Shown here piece after piece: positions 27,378 to 35,829 of a stretch of DNA of 64,000 nucleotides. Below the pieces are notes generated by a model. It was not told the origin of the DNA. It was given only the letters and a program-made list of their open reading frames with translations, and did not search any database. The position numbers and the translations under genes are program-made. Each line of letters begins with the position of its first letter. The first letter of the stretch is position 1. This DNA comes from Pseudoalteromonas peptidolytica. GTDB taxonomy: Bacteria > Pseudomonadota > Gammaproteobacteria > Enterobacterales > Alteromonadaceae. The DNA is taken from contig NZ_WEHZ01000003.1 in NCBI RefSeq assembly GCF_012641745.1, positions 62,001 to 126,000 of the forward strand, given 5' to 3'.

Positions 27378-27798
27378 CGGTATATTGATAGCTGGCTTTA
27401 CACTATCAGTAATTGCAAATGAAGACATCACCTTGAAAGATTGCTCCAAACACGAGTCTAGTCACCCTGAGAAGGCAAAAAAGTTTCTAATGTGTTTGGA
27501 TAACAATATCAATTTACTAGAACGCCATCGCCAAACGTGGATCACCAAGCTGTTGCTAGATACAAAAAAGTATCAAGCCGATACGGGAAACACGCAAATT
27601 TTGCCTATCATGGAACGCGCTTTACGCAATCATGAGGAATACATGGAAGACAGTTGTCGCTGGCGTTATCTGCTTGATATGCCCAATGCAACGCGTTCGG
27701 CAACGGCATACAAGCAATGTAAAATAACACTACTAAAAGCGCATATTTCAGAGCTTCAAAGTAGCAAAATACTAAAAGATAATGTCAACGCTAATTAA
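27361..27798 (+). CDS. Secreted protein, possibly LprI-like (DUF1311 type)
   Basis: A 145-residue protein with a short signal peptide (about 1-19) and four Cys in the mature part, suggesting two disulfides in the periplasm. The spacing of DSCRWRYLL and KQCKITLLKAHISEL recalls the lysozyme-inhibitor LprI/DUF1311 family, but the match is weak. It starts inside the sensor-kinase gene, so it is a fourth member of the PepSY-regulator-kinase operon. Confidence 0.55.
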   Translation: MTKITSGILIAGFTLSVIANEDITLKDCSKHESSHPEKAKKFLMCLDNNINLLERHRQTWITKLLLDTKKYQADTGNTQILPIMERALRNHEEYMEDSCRWRYLLDMPNATRSATAYKQCKITLLKAHISELQSSKILKDNVNAN

Positions 27799-27830
27799 TA
27801 TTAGTAATGAGGTCATACTAGTTGATAATT

Positions 27831-27870
27831 TGGATAGCTTTTATCTCATTCTCTAAATAAAAGCTATCCA
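27831..27870. terminator. Bidirectional terminator hairpin
   Basis: A perfect 14-bp stem (27831-27844 with 27857-27870) has A-rich and T-rich arms and a 12-base loop. It lies between convergent genes ending at 27798 and 27890. Confidence 0.75.
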
Positions 27871-27889
27871 GATCCAATAGATGTTGGTA

Positions 27890-28921
27890 TCACTCTTCTG
27901 GTTGTTCTGCGCTTAACAGGATTGCCAACCATTTTCCTTCCTCGCTGGTTTCCAAGGCAATTTTTACAACCATAGTTAAAGGTACTGAAAGTAACATACC
28001 AACCGTACCAAGCAGCCACCCCCAAAAGATCAAAGATAAAAATACCACCAGCGTCGATAGGCCAAGACCTCTACCCATAAACCTAGGCTCAATCATATTT
28101 CCCATTAGCGTGTTGATACAGATATAGCCGATAGCGACTATACCGCTTACCAGCGGCCCTTGTGTGACTAACGCTAGCAGAACTGGTGGCAGTGCAGCAA
28201 TAATTGACCCAATATTAGGGATATAATTCAACAAAAATGCAACTACTCCCCACAGTACAAAATAATCAACATCAAGTGCCCAAAGAAACGTCGCGGCAAT
28301 TACGCCTGTAGCCAACGATACCGCAGTCTTAATTGCCAAATAACTGTTGATTGAGTCTAAGAAGCGGTCAATTTGTTGCATTTTCATTTCGGGATCATCT
28401 AACGCAAGATGTACTTTGTGTCCGATTGATGGCGCTTCAAAAAGCATGAAAACCACGATGAGCAGAATTAAGAAGCTATTTGCCATGACACCACCAAAAC
28501 CAGTAAGCATATTGGTCGCAACATCAATTAACTGGTTTGGATCTAACATACTAATTAGCTGTTGCTTATCTAGCAAAATATTGTAGTTGGCAGCGGTAGT
28601 GACTAGCCAAACGAACTTATCTTGGAGTGTTTCTTTATAAGCTGGGAGCTGCTCAGAAAAGTCATTAACTGATTGCCCTACCAAGCCACCAATACTGGCA
28701 CCAATCAACATAACTAAAGCTATAATCACAAGAATGGCAATACCTTTGGGCAATTTAAAACGCGCCAAAAATTTCAACATTGGATTGCAGATGATTGCGA
28801 TAAAAGCAGCCAATATAAAGGGCACAACGATTTCAGAAGCTAGTTTAACACCTGCTAATACAATGAAAAGAGATGCTAAAACTATCAGTGTTTTATTGAT
28901 TCCTGTAAGTGAAGACACCAC
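27890..28921 (-). CDS. AI-2E/PerM-family membrane protein
   Basis: A 343-residue polytopic membrane protein with about eight helices and the family pattern. It has paired N-terminal helices, a soluble region (about 75-150), then FLLNYIPNIGSIIAALPP and the C-terminal block GNMIEPRFMGRGLGLSTLVVFLSLIFWGWLLG. Family members export small molecules (such as AI-2) or act as Na+/H+ antiporters. The substrate here is unassigned. Confidence 0.87.
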   Translation of the reverse strand: MVSSLTGINKTLIVLASLFIVLAGVKLASEIVVPFILAAFIAIICNPMLKFLARFKLPKGIAILVIIALVMLIGASIGGLVGQSVNDFSEQLPAYKETLQDKFVWLVTTAANYNILLDKQQLISMLDPNQLIDVATNMLTGFGGVMANSFLILLIVVFMLFEAPSIGHKVHLALDDPEMKMQQIDRFLDSINSYLAIKTAVSLATGVIAATFLWALDVDYFVLWGVVAFLLNYIPNIGSIIAALPPVLLALVTQGPLVSGIVAIGYICINTLMGNMIEPRFMGRGLGLSTLVVFLSLIFWGWLLGTVGMLLSVPLTMVVKIALETSEEGKWLAILLSAEQPEE

Positions 28922-29033
28922 TCACTCCTTTTGCTTTTTTCCTATTCTAAAACAAACCACCTATAATGAAAATGAGTGATCTAACTCCTTGCTAAAACGT
29001 AGGTTTGTAAGATAACAAAAAAGAGACCATATA

Positions 29034-29930
29034 ATGAAAATATTAATAACTGGTGCTACAGGGTTAATTGGTAGCAAGCTATGTCAATTTTTAATCCATA
29101 AGCATAGTCTTATTGCGCTAACCCGCTCGCCAGTGAAAGCCGCTTCAGTGTTACCGCCTGGTACTCACTTTATCACCAGCCTAGATGAAGTAGATTTTAA
29201 TGATATTGATGCTGTCATCAACTTAGCAGGAGAACCAATTGCTGACGGTCGTTGGACTAGACAAAGGAAGCAAGAAATTCGTGATAGCAGAATCAACATC
29301 ACACGCGCAATCAGCTCAGCAATAAGTGCAGCAACCACCCCTCCGGCATTGCTTATTTCAGGCAGTGCTGTCGGAGTTTATGGGCGCCAACCTAGTGATG
29401 TAACAATAAAAGAAGACTTTACAGCACATTACGACGAATTCTCTCATCAGCTATGCCGCGACTGGGAAGATGCGGCGCTCGCAGCGGAGTCTGAGCAAAC
29501 TCGAGTATGTATTTTAAGAACTGGTATTGTACTGTCAAAAACAGGTGGTGCACTAGTCAAAATGTTACCGCCATTTAGACTAGGGCTAGGCGGTCCAATT
29601 GGCAAGGGAGAACAGGTAATGTCGTGGATCCACATCGATGATATGGTACAAGCTATTTTATTTATTCTCAAACACGATGAAATTGAGGGCATTGTGAATG
29701 CCACAGCACCCAATCCAGTATCAAATAAGCTGTTATCACAGGAACTTGCAAAAAACTTGTCCCGTCCATGTATTTTTACAGTTCCCCCTATCGTACTCAA
29801 ACTGGCTTACGGGGAGATGTCTGACTTATTGCTTTTTGGACAGCGTGTTGTACCACAAAAACTATTAGACACGGGTTACCGTTTTCGCCACGACAGTATC
29901 GACGAAGCGTTACGCTCTCTCAACTTATAA
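29034..29930 (+). CDS. TIGR01777-family (YfcH-like) NAD-dependent epimerase
   Basis: A 298-residue Rossmann enzyme. The nucleotide loop GATGLIGSKL is at 7-16, followed by NLAGEPIADGRWT and SGSAVGVYG. The C-terminal DUF1731 segment is typical of the family (RVVPQKLLDTGYRFRH). The substrate is unknown; some relatives are involved in division-site placement. It ends with a 6-base convergent overlap with the transglycosylase gene, so no intergenic terminator exists. Confidence 0.88.
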   Translation: MKILITGATGLIGSKLCQFLIHKHSLIALTRSPVKAASVLPPGTHFITSLDEVDFNDIDAVINLAGEPIADGRWTRQRKQEIRDSRINITRAISSAISAATTPPALLISGSAVGVYGRQPSDVTIKEDFTAHYDEFSHQLCRDWEDAALAAESEQTRVCILRTGIVLSKTGGALVKMLPPFRLGLGGPIGKGEQVMSWIHIDDMVQAILFILKHDEIEGIVNATAPNPVSNKLLSQELAKNLSRPCIFTVPPIVLKLAYGEMSDLLLFGQRVVPQKLLDTGYRFRHDSIDEALRSLNL

Positions 29931-31283
29931 ATTCCCCGCTGTCACCATCGCTATTTCGGGTAAATATAACTTTTCTCTGGCTAATACTTTGTCTAGATAG
30001 TGCTTTGTTTCATCATAAGGTAAGCCCGTGTCCAAAGCACTAAGTACATTTTCGGGTGACAGTGAGTTGATGATTTTGGACGCTTTAGTAATAGAGCGCG
30101 AGCCATCAGCATTAAATACTCTAGCCACATTACCTGCGCCGGTGTTGTAAGCTGCAATCATACAGTACTTTCGACTTAAAGGATCTTGTATTTTGCTAAG
30201 ATAGCGTTTGTCCAAAATATTCAAATAAGCAGCACCTGCTTCAATATTGTTGTCGGTAACATACAAATATGGTGCAGACATCGGTTCATCACGATTGTAA
30301 AGCATACGGTTAACATCCACTCCCGCACTGGTAGGCACTATCTGCATCAGCCCAAATGCTGGAATATGTGATTTTGCCATGGGGTTAAAGTGACTTTCAG
30401 TGTGCATTACAGCCAAAATGATACTCGGTGCGATATCAAAGCGCTGTGCTTGTGAATTCACTTGAGTCAAGTAACGCTGAGCCCTGCTTCTGGCATCAAC
30501 TTTCTTTGGCAACTGGAGCACAACCTCAGAAACAACGGTCGTCTGTTTTTGTTCAGTTGTGCCTGTTTTAGTTGCCGCTTTTACTAGCTTTTTTAGGCGT
30601 TTTTGCTTGAGTTGCTCTAATTTTTCCTGTTGTTCTCGACGTTGCTTCTCGGCGACTTTATCATTTTCACCATCTAAAATAGCTTGATCTGTTTGTCGCT
30701 CAATATAACGTTGTTGTTGCTCAAATTGGCTATCTATTTGATTCTTAGCTGCAATTAAAGCTTGCGCTCTGGAAGCATTATCAATTTGGCGCTGTTGTGT
30801 TTTGGTTTTTGTAAAATCAGGTGCATTTTGGGTATTAAACACTTCAATGACCGCACGATCGTTTGCAATAAACTCTTTATATAGCGTGCGTAACTGTTCC
30901 TCAGTGACCTTCTTATCCACAGCGTGCTTTACACTAACGACCAATTTATTGGCAGCAAAATCCACCACCATTCTTGATGATAAGTCGTCACTGTAAGAAA
31001 CAAAGGTTGCTTGGTCTGAAACGGTAATATCACCCCATTGCTGGATCACCTGATCACGGAATGAGTCGAATTCCTCAAAATGTTCGGTAACATAGTCAGA
31101 AAATGCCGTTAACTGTTGGCGCTTATATTGTTCAAACTCACTCAGCTCTTGATCTGAGGGGGTAGACGTTTGCCAACGCGCCATTTTTTCTGAGAGCTCT
31201 TCAAATAACTGAGCTTGACTTGCTACTGCACTTGGGATCGCACTCAAAGCGACAACTAAAAACGAACACACTGATTTACGCAC
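29925..31283 (-). CDS. MltC-like lytic murein transglycosylase, non-lipidated
   Basis: 452 residues. A signal peptide (cleavage near AVA-S, about residue 21) is followed by a DUF3393-type domain, a Gln/Arg/Lys-rich segment with coiled-coil character (about 190-240), then an SLT domain with catalytic Glu296 in MHTESHFNP, FGLMQIVP and AAYNTGAGNV. It cleaves glycan strands to 1,6-anhydromuropeptides. E. coli MltC is a lipoprotein; this one has no lipobox Cys, so it should be soluble in the periplasm. Confidence 0.87.
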   Translation of the reverse strand: MRKSVCSFLVVALSAIPSAVASQAQLFEELSEKMARWQTSTPSDQELSEFEQYKRQQLTAFSDYVTEHFEEFDSFRDQVIQQWGDITVSDQATFVSYSDDLSSRMVVDFAANKLVVSVKHAVDKKVTEEQLRTLYKEFIANDRAVIEVFNTQNAPDFTKTKTQQRQIDNASRAQALIAAKNQIDSQFEQQQRYIERQTDQAILDGENDKVAEKQRREQQEKLEQLKQKRLKKLVKAATKTGTTEQKQTTVVSEVVLQLPKKVDARSRAQRYLTQVNSQAQRFDIAPSIILAVMHTESHFNPMAKSHIPAFGLMQIVPTSAGVDVNRMLYNRDEPMSAPYLYVTDNNIEAGAAYLNILDKRYLSKIQDPLSRKYCMIAAYNTGAGNVARVFNADGSRSITKASKIINSLSPENVLSALDTGLPYDETKHYLDKVLAREKLYLPEIAMVTAGNL

Positions 31284-31294
31284 AACAACCCTCC

Positions 31295-31331
31295 TTAAAA
31301 AAATTAAAGCGTGATAATCACGCTTTAATTT
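31295..31331 (-). terminator. Terminator overlapping the LPP20 gene stop
   Basis: A 14-bp perfect stem (31301-31314 with 31318-31331, loop TAA) includes the stop codon of the upstream minus-strand gene. A T-run follows on the minus strand. Confidence 0.85.
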
Positions 31332-31903
31332 GTCAATCTAGCAATTTCCTTCTCAAGGTCTTTCTCAGCTTTGTAAGCTTTAAACTCTTGATATAAAAAC
31401 TTTTCATCTTGCGGGTCTACACTACGTTTGCTTTCTTTAATTAAATCTTTAAAAAGCGCTTTAGTCAGTTCAGGTGATAGTGTGGTAAGCGCACAAAAGT
31501 AATCTTTACCGGAAATATCAATAACATCTGCCTTTACAATTCGAGAGCCATTTAAGGTTTGCTTTGTTAATTGCTTCGAAACCGAGCTAAAAGTTGCTCC
31601 TACGGTAACGTCTTCATTTGCGTCTGTGCGGTTTGAAAAAGTTTTGTCTAATCCCTCTACTCGGGTTTCAATTTGCTGCGCCAGCGCCAGACGCGCGTTA
31701 GCAACCGCCATTTTTTGATCAATTGAAATATTTCCAGAGTATTTCACACAGTCAGCTGCGGCAATACCATCTTCAATGGTCGGATTAAGAACCCATTCTG
31801 GAATATTGACTCGTGGACTGGAAGCTGCGTCATCTTTACTTGAACTACAAGCCGATAAGATCCCTATCACGGCCACTGATAAAAGTAGTTGTTTTGCTTT
31901 CAT
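31325..31903 (-). CDS. LPP20-family lipoprotein
   Basis: A 192-residue lipoprotein with lipobox LSAC (Cys19). The mature part carries an LPP20 domain: IPEWVLNP, then ADCVKYSG and ANARLALAQQIETRVEGL, as in outer-membrane proteins of this family. It is divergently transcribed from a cluster encoding another LPP20 protein and LpoB, which suggests a shared envelope role. The precise function is unknown. Confidence 0.82.
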   Translation of the reverse strand: MKAKQLLLSVAVIGILSACSSSKDDAASSPRVNIPEWVLNPTIEDGIAAADCVKYSGNISIDQKMAVANARLALAQQIETRVEGLDKTFSNRTDANEDVTVGATFSSVSKQLTKQTLNGSRIVKADVIDISGKDYFCALTTLSPELTKALFKDLIKESKRSVDPQDEKFLYQEFKAYKAEKDLEKEIARLTN

Positions 31904-32080
31904 ATTGGGTTCCTTAATTGCCCTGATTACAGAGTAAAACGTATCAAAAAAATAACTGCTTAACAGTAATAAATTGTAAAAACGATTTTTAACAATTTAG
32001 CACTTTCAATTCAGTTTTTTACTATTTAATTTATTGTTATATGATTGAACTCAGACAACACTGCCATTATAAGTAGAAGT

Positions 32081-33742
32081 ATGCAAGGAATGCGATTCCA
32101 AAACACGTTTTTTCAATTATTCTTCAAGTTACTCTTCTTAGTCAGCTTTTTAATACTTGCTGGCTGTAACCTCACGCCAAGTGCGAATAAGTTGGCAATT
32201 GAATATGCTGAACAAGGTGATTTTATCACAGCCCAAAAGCACATAGATAACGCCTATAAAGGCTCTTCACGAGACGAGTTACTTTATTATCTAGAGTCAG
32301 GTATGTTATCGCATCTACAACAAGATTATATTCAAAGTAATCAGTTTTTAGAAAATGCTAAAAGTATCATTGAAGCTGCATACACTGTCAGCATCAGTGA
32401 TGAGTTATTTTCCGCATTTACTGGAGCCAGCTACAAAAAATATACCGGTAAAGTATATCACCGTCCTATGATCCACACGATCATGGCTCTAAATTATGCC
32501 GCTTTGGCAAGCAAATCCGCAGCAAACAGCACGGCGTTATATGACTCAGCATTAACAGAGATGCGACAACTAGATCTATATTTGGAGCAGTTAAAAAGGA
32601 ACACTGGAGGTTATGGTGGCAACCAGACGAGCCTTGGTAATGTGGAAAAAATACTGAAAGCTATTTTTGGTCAGCCTTTTTTAAAGGAAGATCTAGAGTA
32701 TAAAGATGATGCGTTTGCCCAGTATTTAAGTGGGATATTATACGAACAACAAGGGGAATTAGACAGCGCAAGGATACAATACGAACGAGCTGCAAAAGCA
32801 TACAAAAACGGCTTTAGTAAACAATATCAATTAGGAGGACATGCACAAAAGCAAGCTCAAAAAGACTTAACTAGAGTCGTCGCAGAGCAACCGACTGATT
32901 ATTTTACCTTAGTACAAAGCCTGGGAGTTTCCCCACAAAGAAAAGAGTTTAATCTGTATTTGAGCGTTGATGAAAGTGCACAAGCGATTGTTATCACTCC
33001 TATTTATCTAGGCACTCGTGAAGAGCGCCAAGCTCAATTTGCTTGGTTTAATTTGATGTTCTCTGACACTAGCCTCTTTGACCTCATTCAGAATTATGCC
33101 ACCGGAGACTTTGGAGACGTCATTCTCGGGTCGGTGACAAAAAGACTACCTTTGGGCGAATCACTCTGGCAAAAAGCAGTAAATGAGGGAATTATTGATG
33201 CGTTAAAATATGGCAGTAGAATTTCCGTCACGTATTTACAACCCCACAAAAATAATATTGAACAAGTTACCCTTTTTGCCAACGGACAAAAAATTACAGA
33301 ATTACACCCCTTTTATTCGGTAAACTTACTCACATTGTATGACGCCTTGAGTAATGCCAATATGGAAATCTATACAGCAATCTCCCGAGAGATATTAAAA
33401 GCAGTCACAGCAAACAAAGCGATTAATCAATTTGCATCACCGCAGCCAACACTGCTTGCGGGATTGGCACAATTAACAGCATCAGTAACCAATGCAGTGA
33501 CGGCTTCGGCTGATATTAGACAATGGCAGTCTCTACCAGCTGAAATCAGAGTGGCTCGTGTTAAGCTACCCCAGCATACTCGCGAGTTGACATTGCAAAC
33601 AACACTGCGCAGTGGCAGAGTTATCAACCAAAATATTCAAATTAATTCAAAAACTCAAACAATTAGTCATGTGCGCACATTTACCGGTATTACGGCTGCT
33701 GCCACACCAAACTATTTATCCTCATTAACTAACATGGACTGA
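32081..33742 (+). CDS. COG3014-type large lipoprotein
   Basis: About 553 residues. A long hydrophobic N-terminus ends in lipobox LAGC (Cys29 from this start). The region after it is helical and TPR-like (repeated YAEQGDFITAQKHI and LESAK/LENAK patterns, about 35-260), followed by a beta-rich C-terminal part. It resembles the uncharacterised COG3014 proteins often found next to LpoB and LPP20 genes. The ATG at 32081 is preferred to a TTG at 32045 and an ATG at 32090. It is 4 bases upstream of lpoB. Confidence 0.75.
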   Translation: MQGMRFQNTFFQLFFKLLFLVSFLILAGCNLTPSANKLAIEYAEQGDFITAQKHIDNAYKGSSRDELLYYLESGMLSHLQQDYIQSNQFLENAKSIIEAAYTVSISDELFSAFTGASYKKYTGKVYHRPMIHTIMALNYAALASKSAANSTALYDSALTEMRQLDLYLEQLKRNTGGYGGNQTSLGNVEKILKAIFGQPFLKEDLEYKDDAFAQYLSGILYEQQGELDSARIQYERAAKAYKNGFSKQYQLGGHAQKQAQKDLTRVVAEQPTDYFTLVQSLGVSPQRKEFNLYLSVDESAQAIVITPIYLGTREERQAQFAWFNLMFSDTSLFDLIQNYATGDFGDVILGSVTKRLPLGESLWQKAVNEGIIDALKYGSRISVTYLQPHKNNIEQVTLFANGQKITELHPFYSVNLLTLYDALSNANMEIYTAISREILKAVTANKAINQFASPQPTLLAGLAQLTASVTNAVTASADIRQWQSLPAEIRVARVKLPQHTRELTLQTTLRSGRVINQNIQINSKTQTISHVRTFTGITAAATPNYLSSLTNMD

Positions 33743-33746
33743 AGAT

Positions 33747-34364
33747 ATGAAGCCAAAATTTGCTGTAAAACTCGTTGTACCAATGCTCATCGTCTCATCT
33801 GCGGCGTTGACAGGTTGCTCTTCGACAACAAAAGTCAGCCGAATTGATACAAATGAAGAAATTGCACTTTCTGATAAGTGGAATGGCAAAGACTCACAAT
33901 TAGTCGCTGAAGCGATGGTTAGTGATATGCTTGGCTTTCCATGGGTGCGCGAGCACCGTGCCAAAGAGGGAAGCAGACCTGCAATCATTATTCAATCCGT
34001 TCGTAACAAGTCACATCAGCATATCGCTGTCGACACTTTCTTAAATGATTTGAAACGCGCAATTTTACGAAGTGGACAAGCAGACTTTGTTGCTAACCGT
34101 GACATACGAGGTGAGATCCGAGAAGAGCGCCGAGACCAAGAGCTAAACTCTAGCCTAGAAACTCGTAACGAAATGGGACAAGAGCAAGGTGCTGACTATG
34201 CGTTATCTGGCACTATTAACTCATTTGTTGATGAGCAAGGTGGTAGCCGCGTTACCTTCTATCAAGTCGATCTTCGACTAATTGACATGACGACAAACCG
34301 TGAGGTGTGGAATGGACAGAAGAAAATTCAAAAACTTCAAGAGAGAAGCGGGTATGGCTTCTAA
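33747..34364 (+). CDS. lpoB: LpoB, outer-membrane activator of PBP1b
   Basis: A 205-residue lipoprotein (lipobox LTGC, Cys24). The C-terminal LpoB/TolB-N-like domain has RPAIIIQSVRNKSHQHI, DYALSGTINSFVDEQGG and DLRLIDMTTNREVWNGQKKI. LpoB reaches from the outer membrane to stimulate the PBP1b peptidoglycan synthase. It lies in an operon with the COG3014 and LPP20 lipoproteins. The next gene starts inside its last codons. Confidence 0.86.
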   Translation: MKPKFAVKLVVPMLIVSSAALTGCSSTTKVSRIDTNEEIALSDKWNGKDSQLVAEAMVSDMLGFPWVREHRAKEGSRPAIIIQSVRNKSHQHIAVDTFLNDLKRAILRSGQADFVANRDIRGEIREERRDQELNSSLETRNEMGQEQGADYALSGTINSFVDEQGGSRVTFYQVDLRLIDMTTNREVWNGQKKIQKLQERSGYGF

Positions 34365-35352
34365 ACGTTTCGTTTTACCTTTGTGTATCGCCTTAAGCTT
34401 GTCTGCTTGTCAGTCAACTAAAGAAGCGATTGCAAAAGAACAAACACAACCGATATGGACAACACAGCAGCCAACTTCTGAGTATTTGACCTATGGCGTT
34501 GGCTCAGCAAGTCATATTGCAAACCGCACAGAGGCACAGCTTGCAGCTCAAGAATCTGCAAGGCTTGCGATTGCAAAGCAGCTCAATGTCGAGATTGAAG
34601 GTATAACACAAGTAACACAAAGCCAATCTAATGGGGATTTTTCTTACCAAGTTGATGAAGTACTGTACTCTCAAGTACCGAGTATCAAGTTACAAGGCGT
34701 AAAAATCGAAGAGGAGTTTTATTCCCGGCAAAATAATACTGCTTATGCCCTAGCCTCGTTCAACAAAGTTGAGTCAAGGATGCATACGGAGTTAGATATT
34801 CGTCAACTTGATGAAGACATTGTCAAGGCAAACATTTCTGGGCTCACTAACTCAGAGAAATTAAAAGACGCTATGGCAATTAAGCGCTTGATTGCCAAAC
34901 GCCGAAAAGCTAATGATTATCACCGTCAACTCGGAGGTGGTTCTATTGCTACACCACAGTCCGTAAAAGACAAAGATAAAATATTGAACGATTTTCTTCA
35001 GTCTCTCACATTCAGTATTTCATCCAAATTATGGGGGCTTGAGAATATCCGTAACCAGCTTGCTGAAAGTTTGACTAAACAAGGGCTAACAGTGGTCGGT
35101 GACAGTCAAGTAGCAGATTTTCAAATTGACTTTAGTGTCGATTTTCAAGATGTTAAGAGAAATAACACTTACTATGTTTTTGCTAATTCGAGCTTGATAC
35201 TATTGGAAAACAGCAAAGAAAAAGCACATGTTTCTACACAGATCAAAGCTGCTTCCAGTTTTGAGAATATGGCAAAAGCAAATGCTGAAGAAAAATCAGC
35301 GAAGATGCTCAGCAAGAAGCTCACAATGCTAATTATTGACAGTAAAATCTAG
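34354..35352 (+). CDS. LPP20-family lipoprotein, long form
   Basis: 332 residues with lipobox LSAC (Cys19). An LPP20 domain (about 30-150: LTYGVGSASHIANRTEAQLAAQ, ARLAIAKQL) is followed by a C-terminal region with a second alpha/beta pattern (about 205-330). It overlaps lpoB by 11 bases, so translation is probably coupled. The ATG at 34354 is chosen because it starts a lipoprotein signal peptide; longer starts do not. Confidence 0.8.
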   Translation: MASKRFVLPLCIALSLSACQSTKEAIAKEQTQPIWTTQQPTSEYLTYGVGSASHIANRTEAQLAAQESARLAIAKQLNVEIEGITQVTQSQSNGDFSYQVDEVLYSQVPSIKLQGVKIEEEFYSRQNNTAYALASFNKVESRMHTELDIRQLDEDIVKANISGLTNSEKLKDAMAIKRLIAKRRKANDYHRQLGGGSIATPQSVKDKDKILNDFLQSLTFSISSKLWGLENIRNQLAESLTKQGLTVVGDSQVADFQIDFSVDFQDVKRNNTYYVFANSSLILLENSKEKAHVSTQIKAASSFENMAKANAEEKSAKMLSKKLTMLIIDSKI

Positions 35353-35367
35353 CTGATACCTATAAAC

Positions 35368-35394
35368 AATAGGGCTCCAAACAGGAGCCCTATT
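35368..35394. terminator. Bidirectional terminator
   Basis: A perfect 11-bp stem (35368-35378 with 35384-35394, loop of 5) lies between convergent genes. It contains GGGCTCC/GGAGCCC with AT-rich ends. Confidence 0.8.
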
Positions 35395-35414
35395 ATGAAA
35401 TCTAAGACTGTATA

Positions 35415-35819
35415 TTAGAACGATTTTACAACCTTAACACTGCCATCGGCCGCTCCCGATGACACAAAACCAATTAAATTAGGGTTGCTCGCAACTAATT
35501 TAATCACTTCAGCATCATCAGCGGCTTCTTTTGGAGGTGTCCCCTTACCAGTAAATACAAGCTTCGACCAATAGGCTTTTAACTGACTAGAAGATTTATT
35601 TAGTACTTTTTCATTAAATTCATCCGTTACACTTGAGCCATCAACTTGGGTAATTGGCAGTGCTTTAGAGCCATCTGAAAAAGACTTCGCTTTGCCGATA
35701 AAGATTTGTTTAATTTCATTCTCATCAAGGGCGGAGTTATTCGCTGGGTTAACAATCACGTCAACAGCCAAGGTGCTATATGAACTACAAAGTAGCGCAA
35801 GTAAAAATAGTTTTTTCAT
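35415..35819 (-). CDS. Small PstS-like periplasmic phosphate-binding protein
   Basis: A 134-residue protein with a signal peptide (MKKLFLLALLCSSYSTLA). The PBP-like domain has IFIGKAKSFSDGSKALPI, a VDGSS loop, AYWSKLVFTGKGTPPK and IGFVSSGAADGSVKVV. It is much shorter than true PstS and matches the small PstS-like proteins found in marine gammaproteobacteria. No ABC permease or ATPase is adjacent. It follows a porin gene by 10 bases on the same strand. The ATG at 35819, after AGGAGAG, is clear. Confidence 0.8.
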   Translation of the reverse strand: MKKLFLLALLCSSYSTLAVDVIVNPANNSALDENEIKQIFIGKAKSFSDGSKALPITQVDGSSVTDEFNEKVLNKSSSQLKAYWSKLVFTGKGTPPKEAADDAEVIKLVASNPNLIGFVSSGAADGSVKVVKSF

Positions 35820-35829
35820 GACGCTCTCC

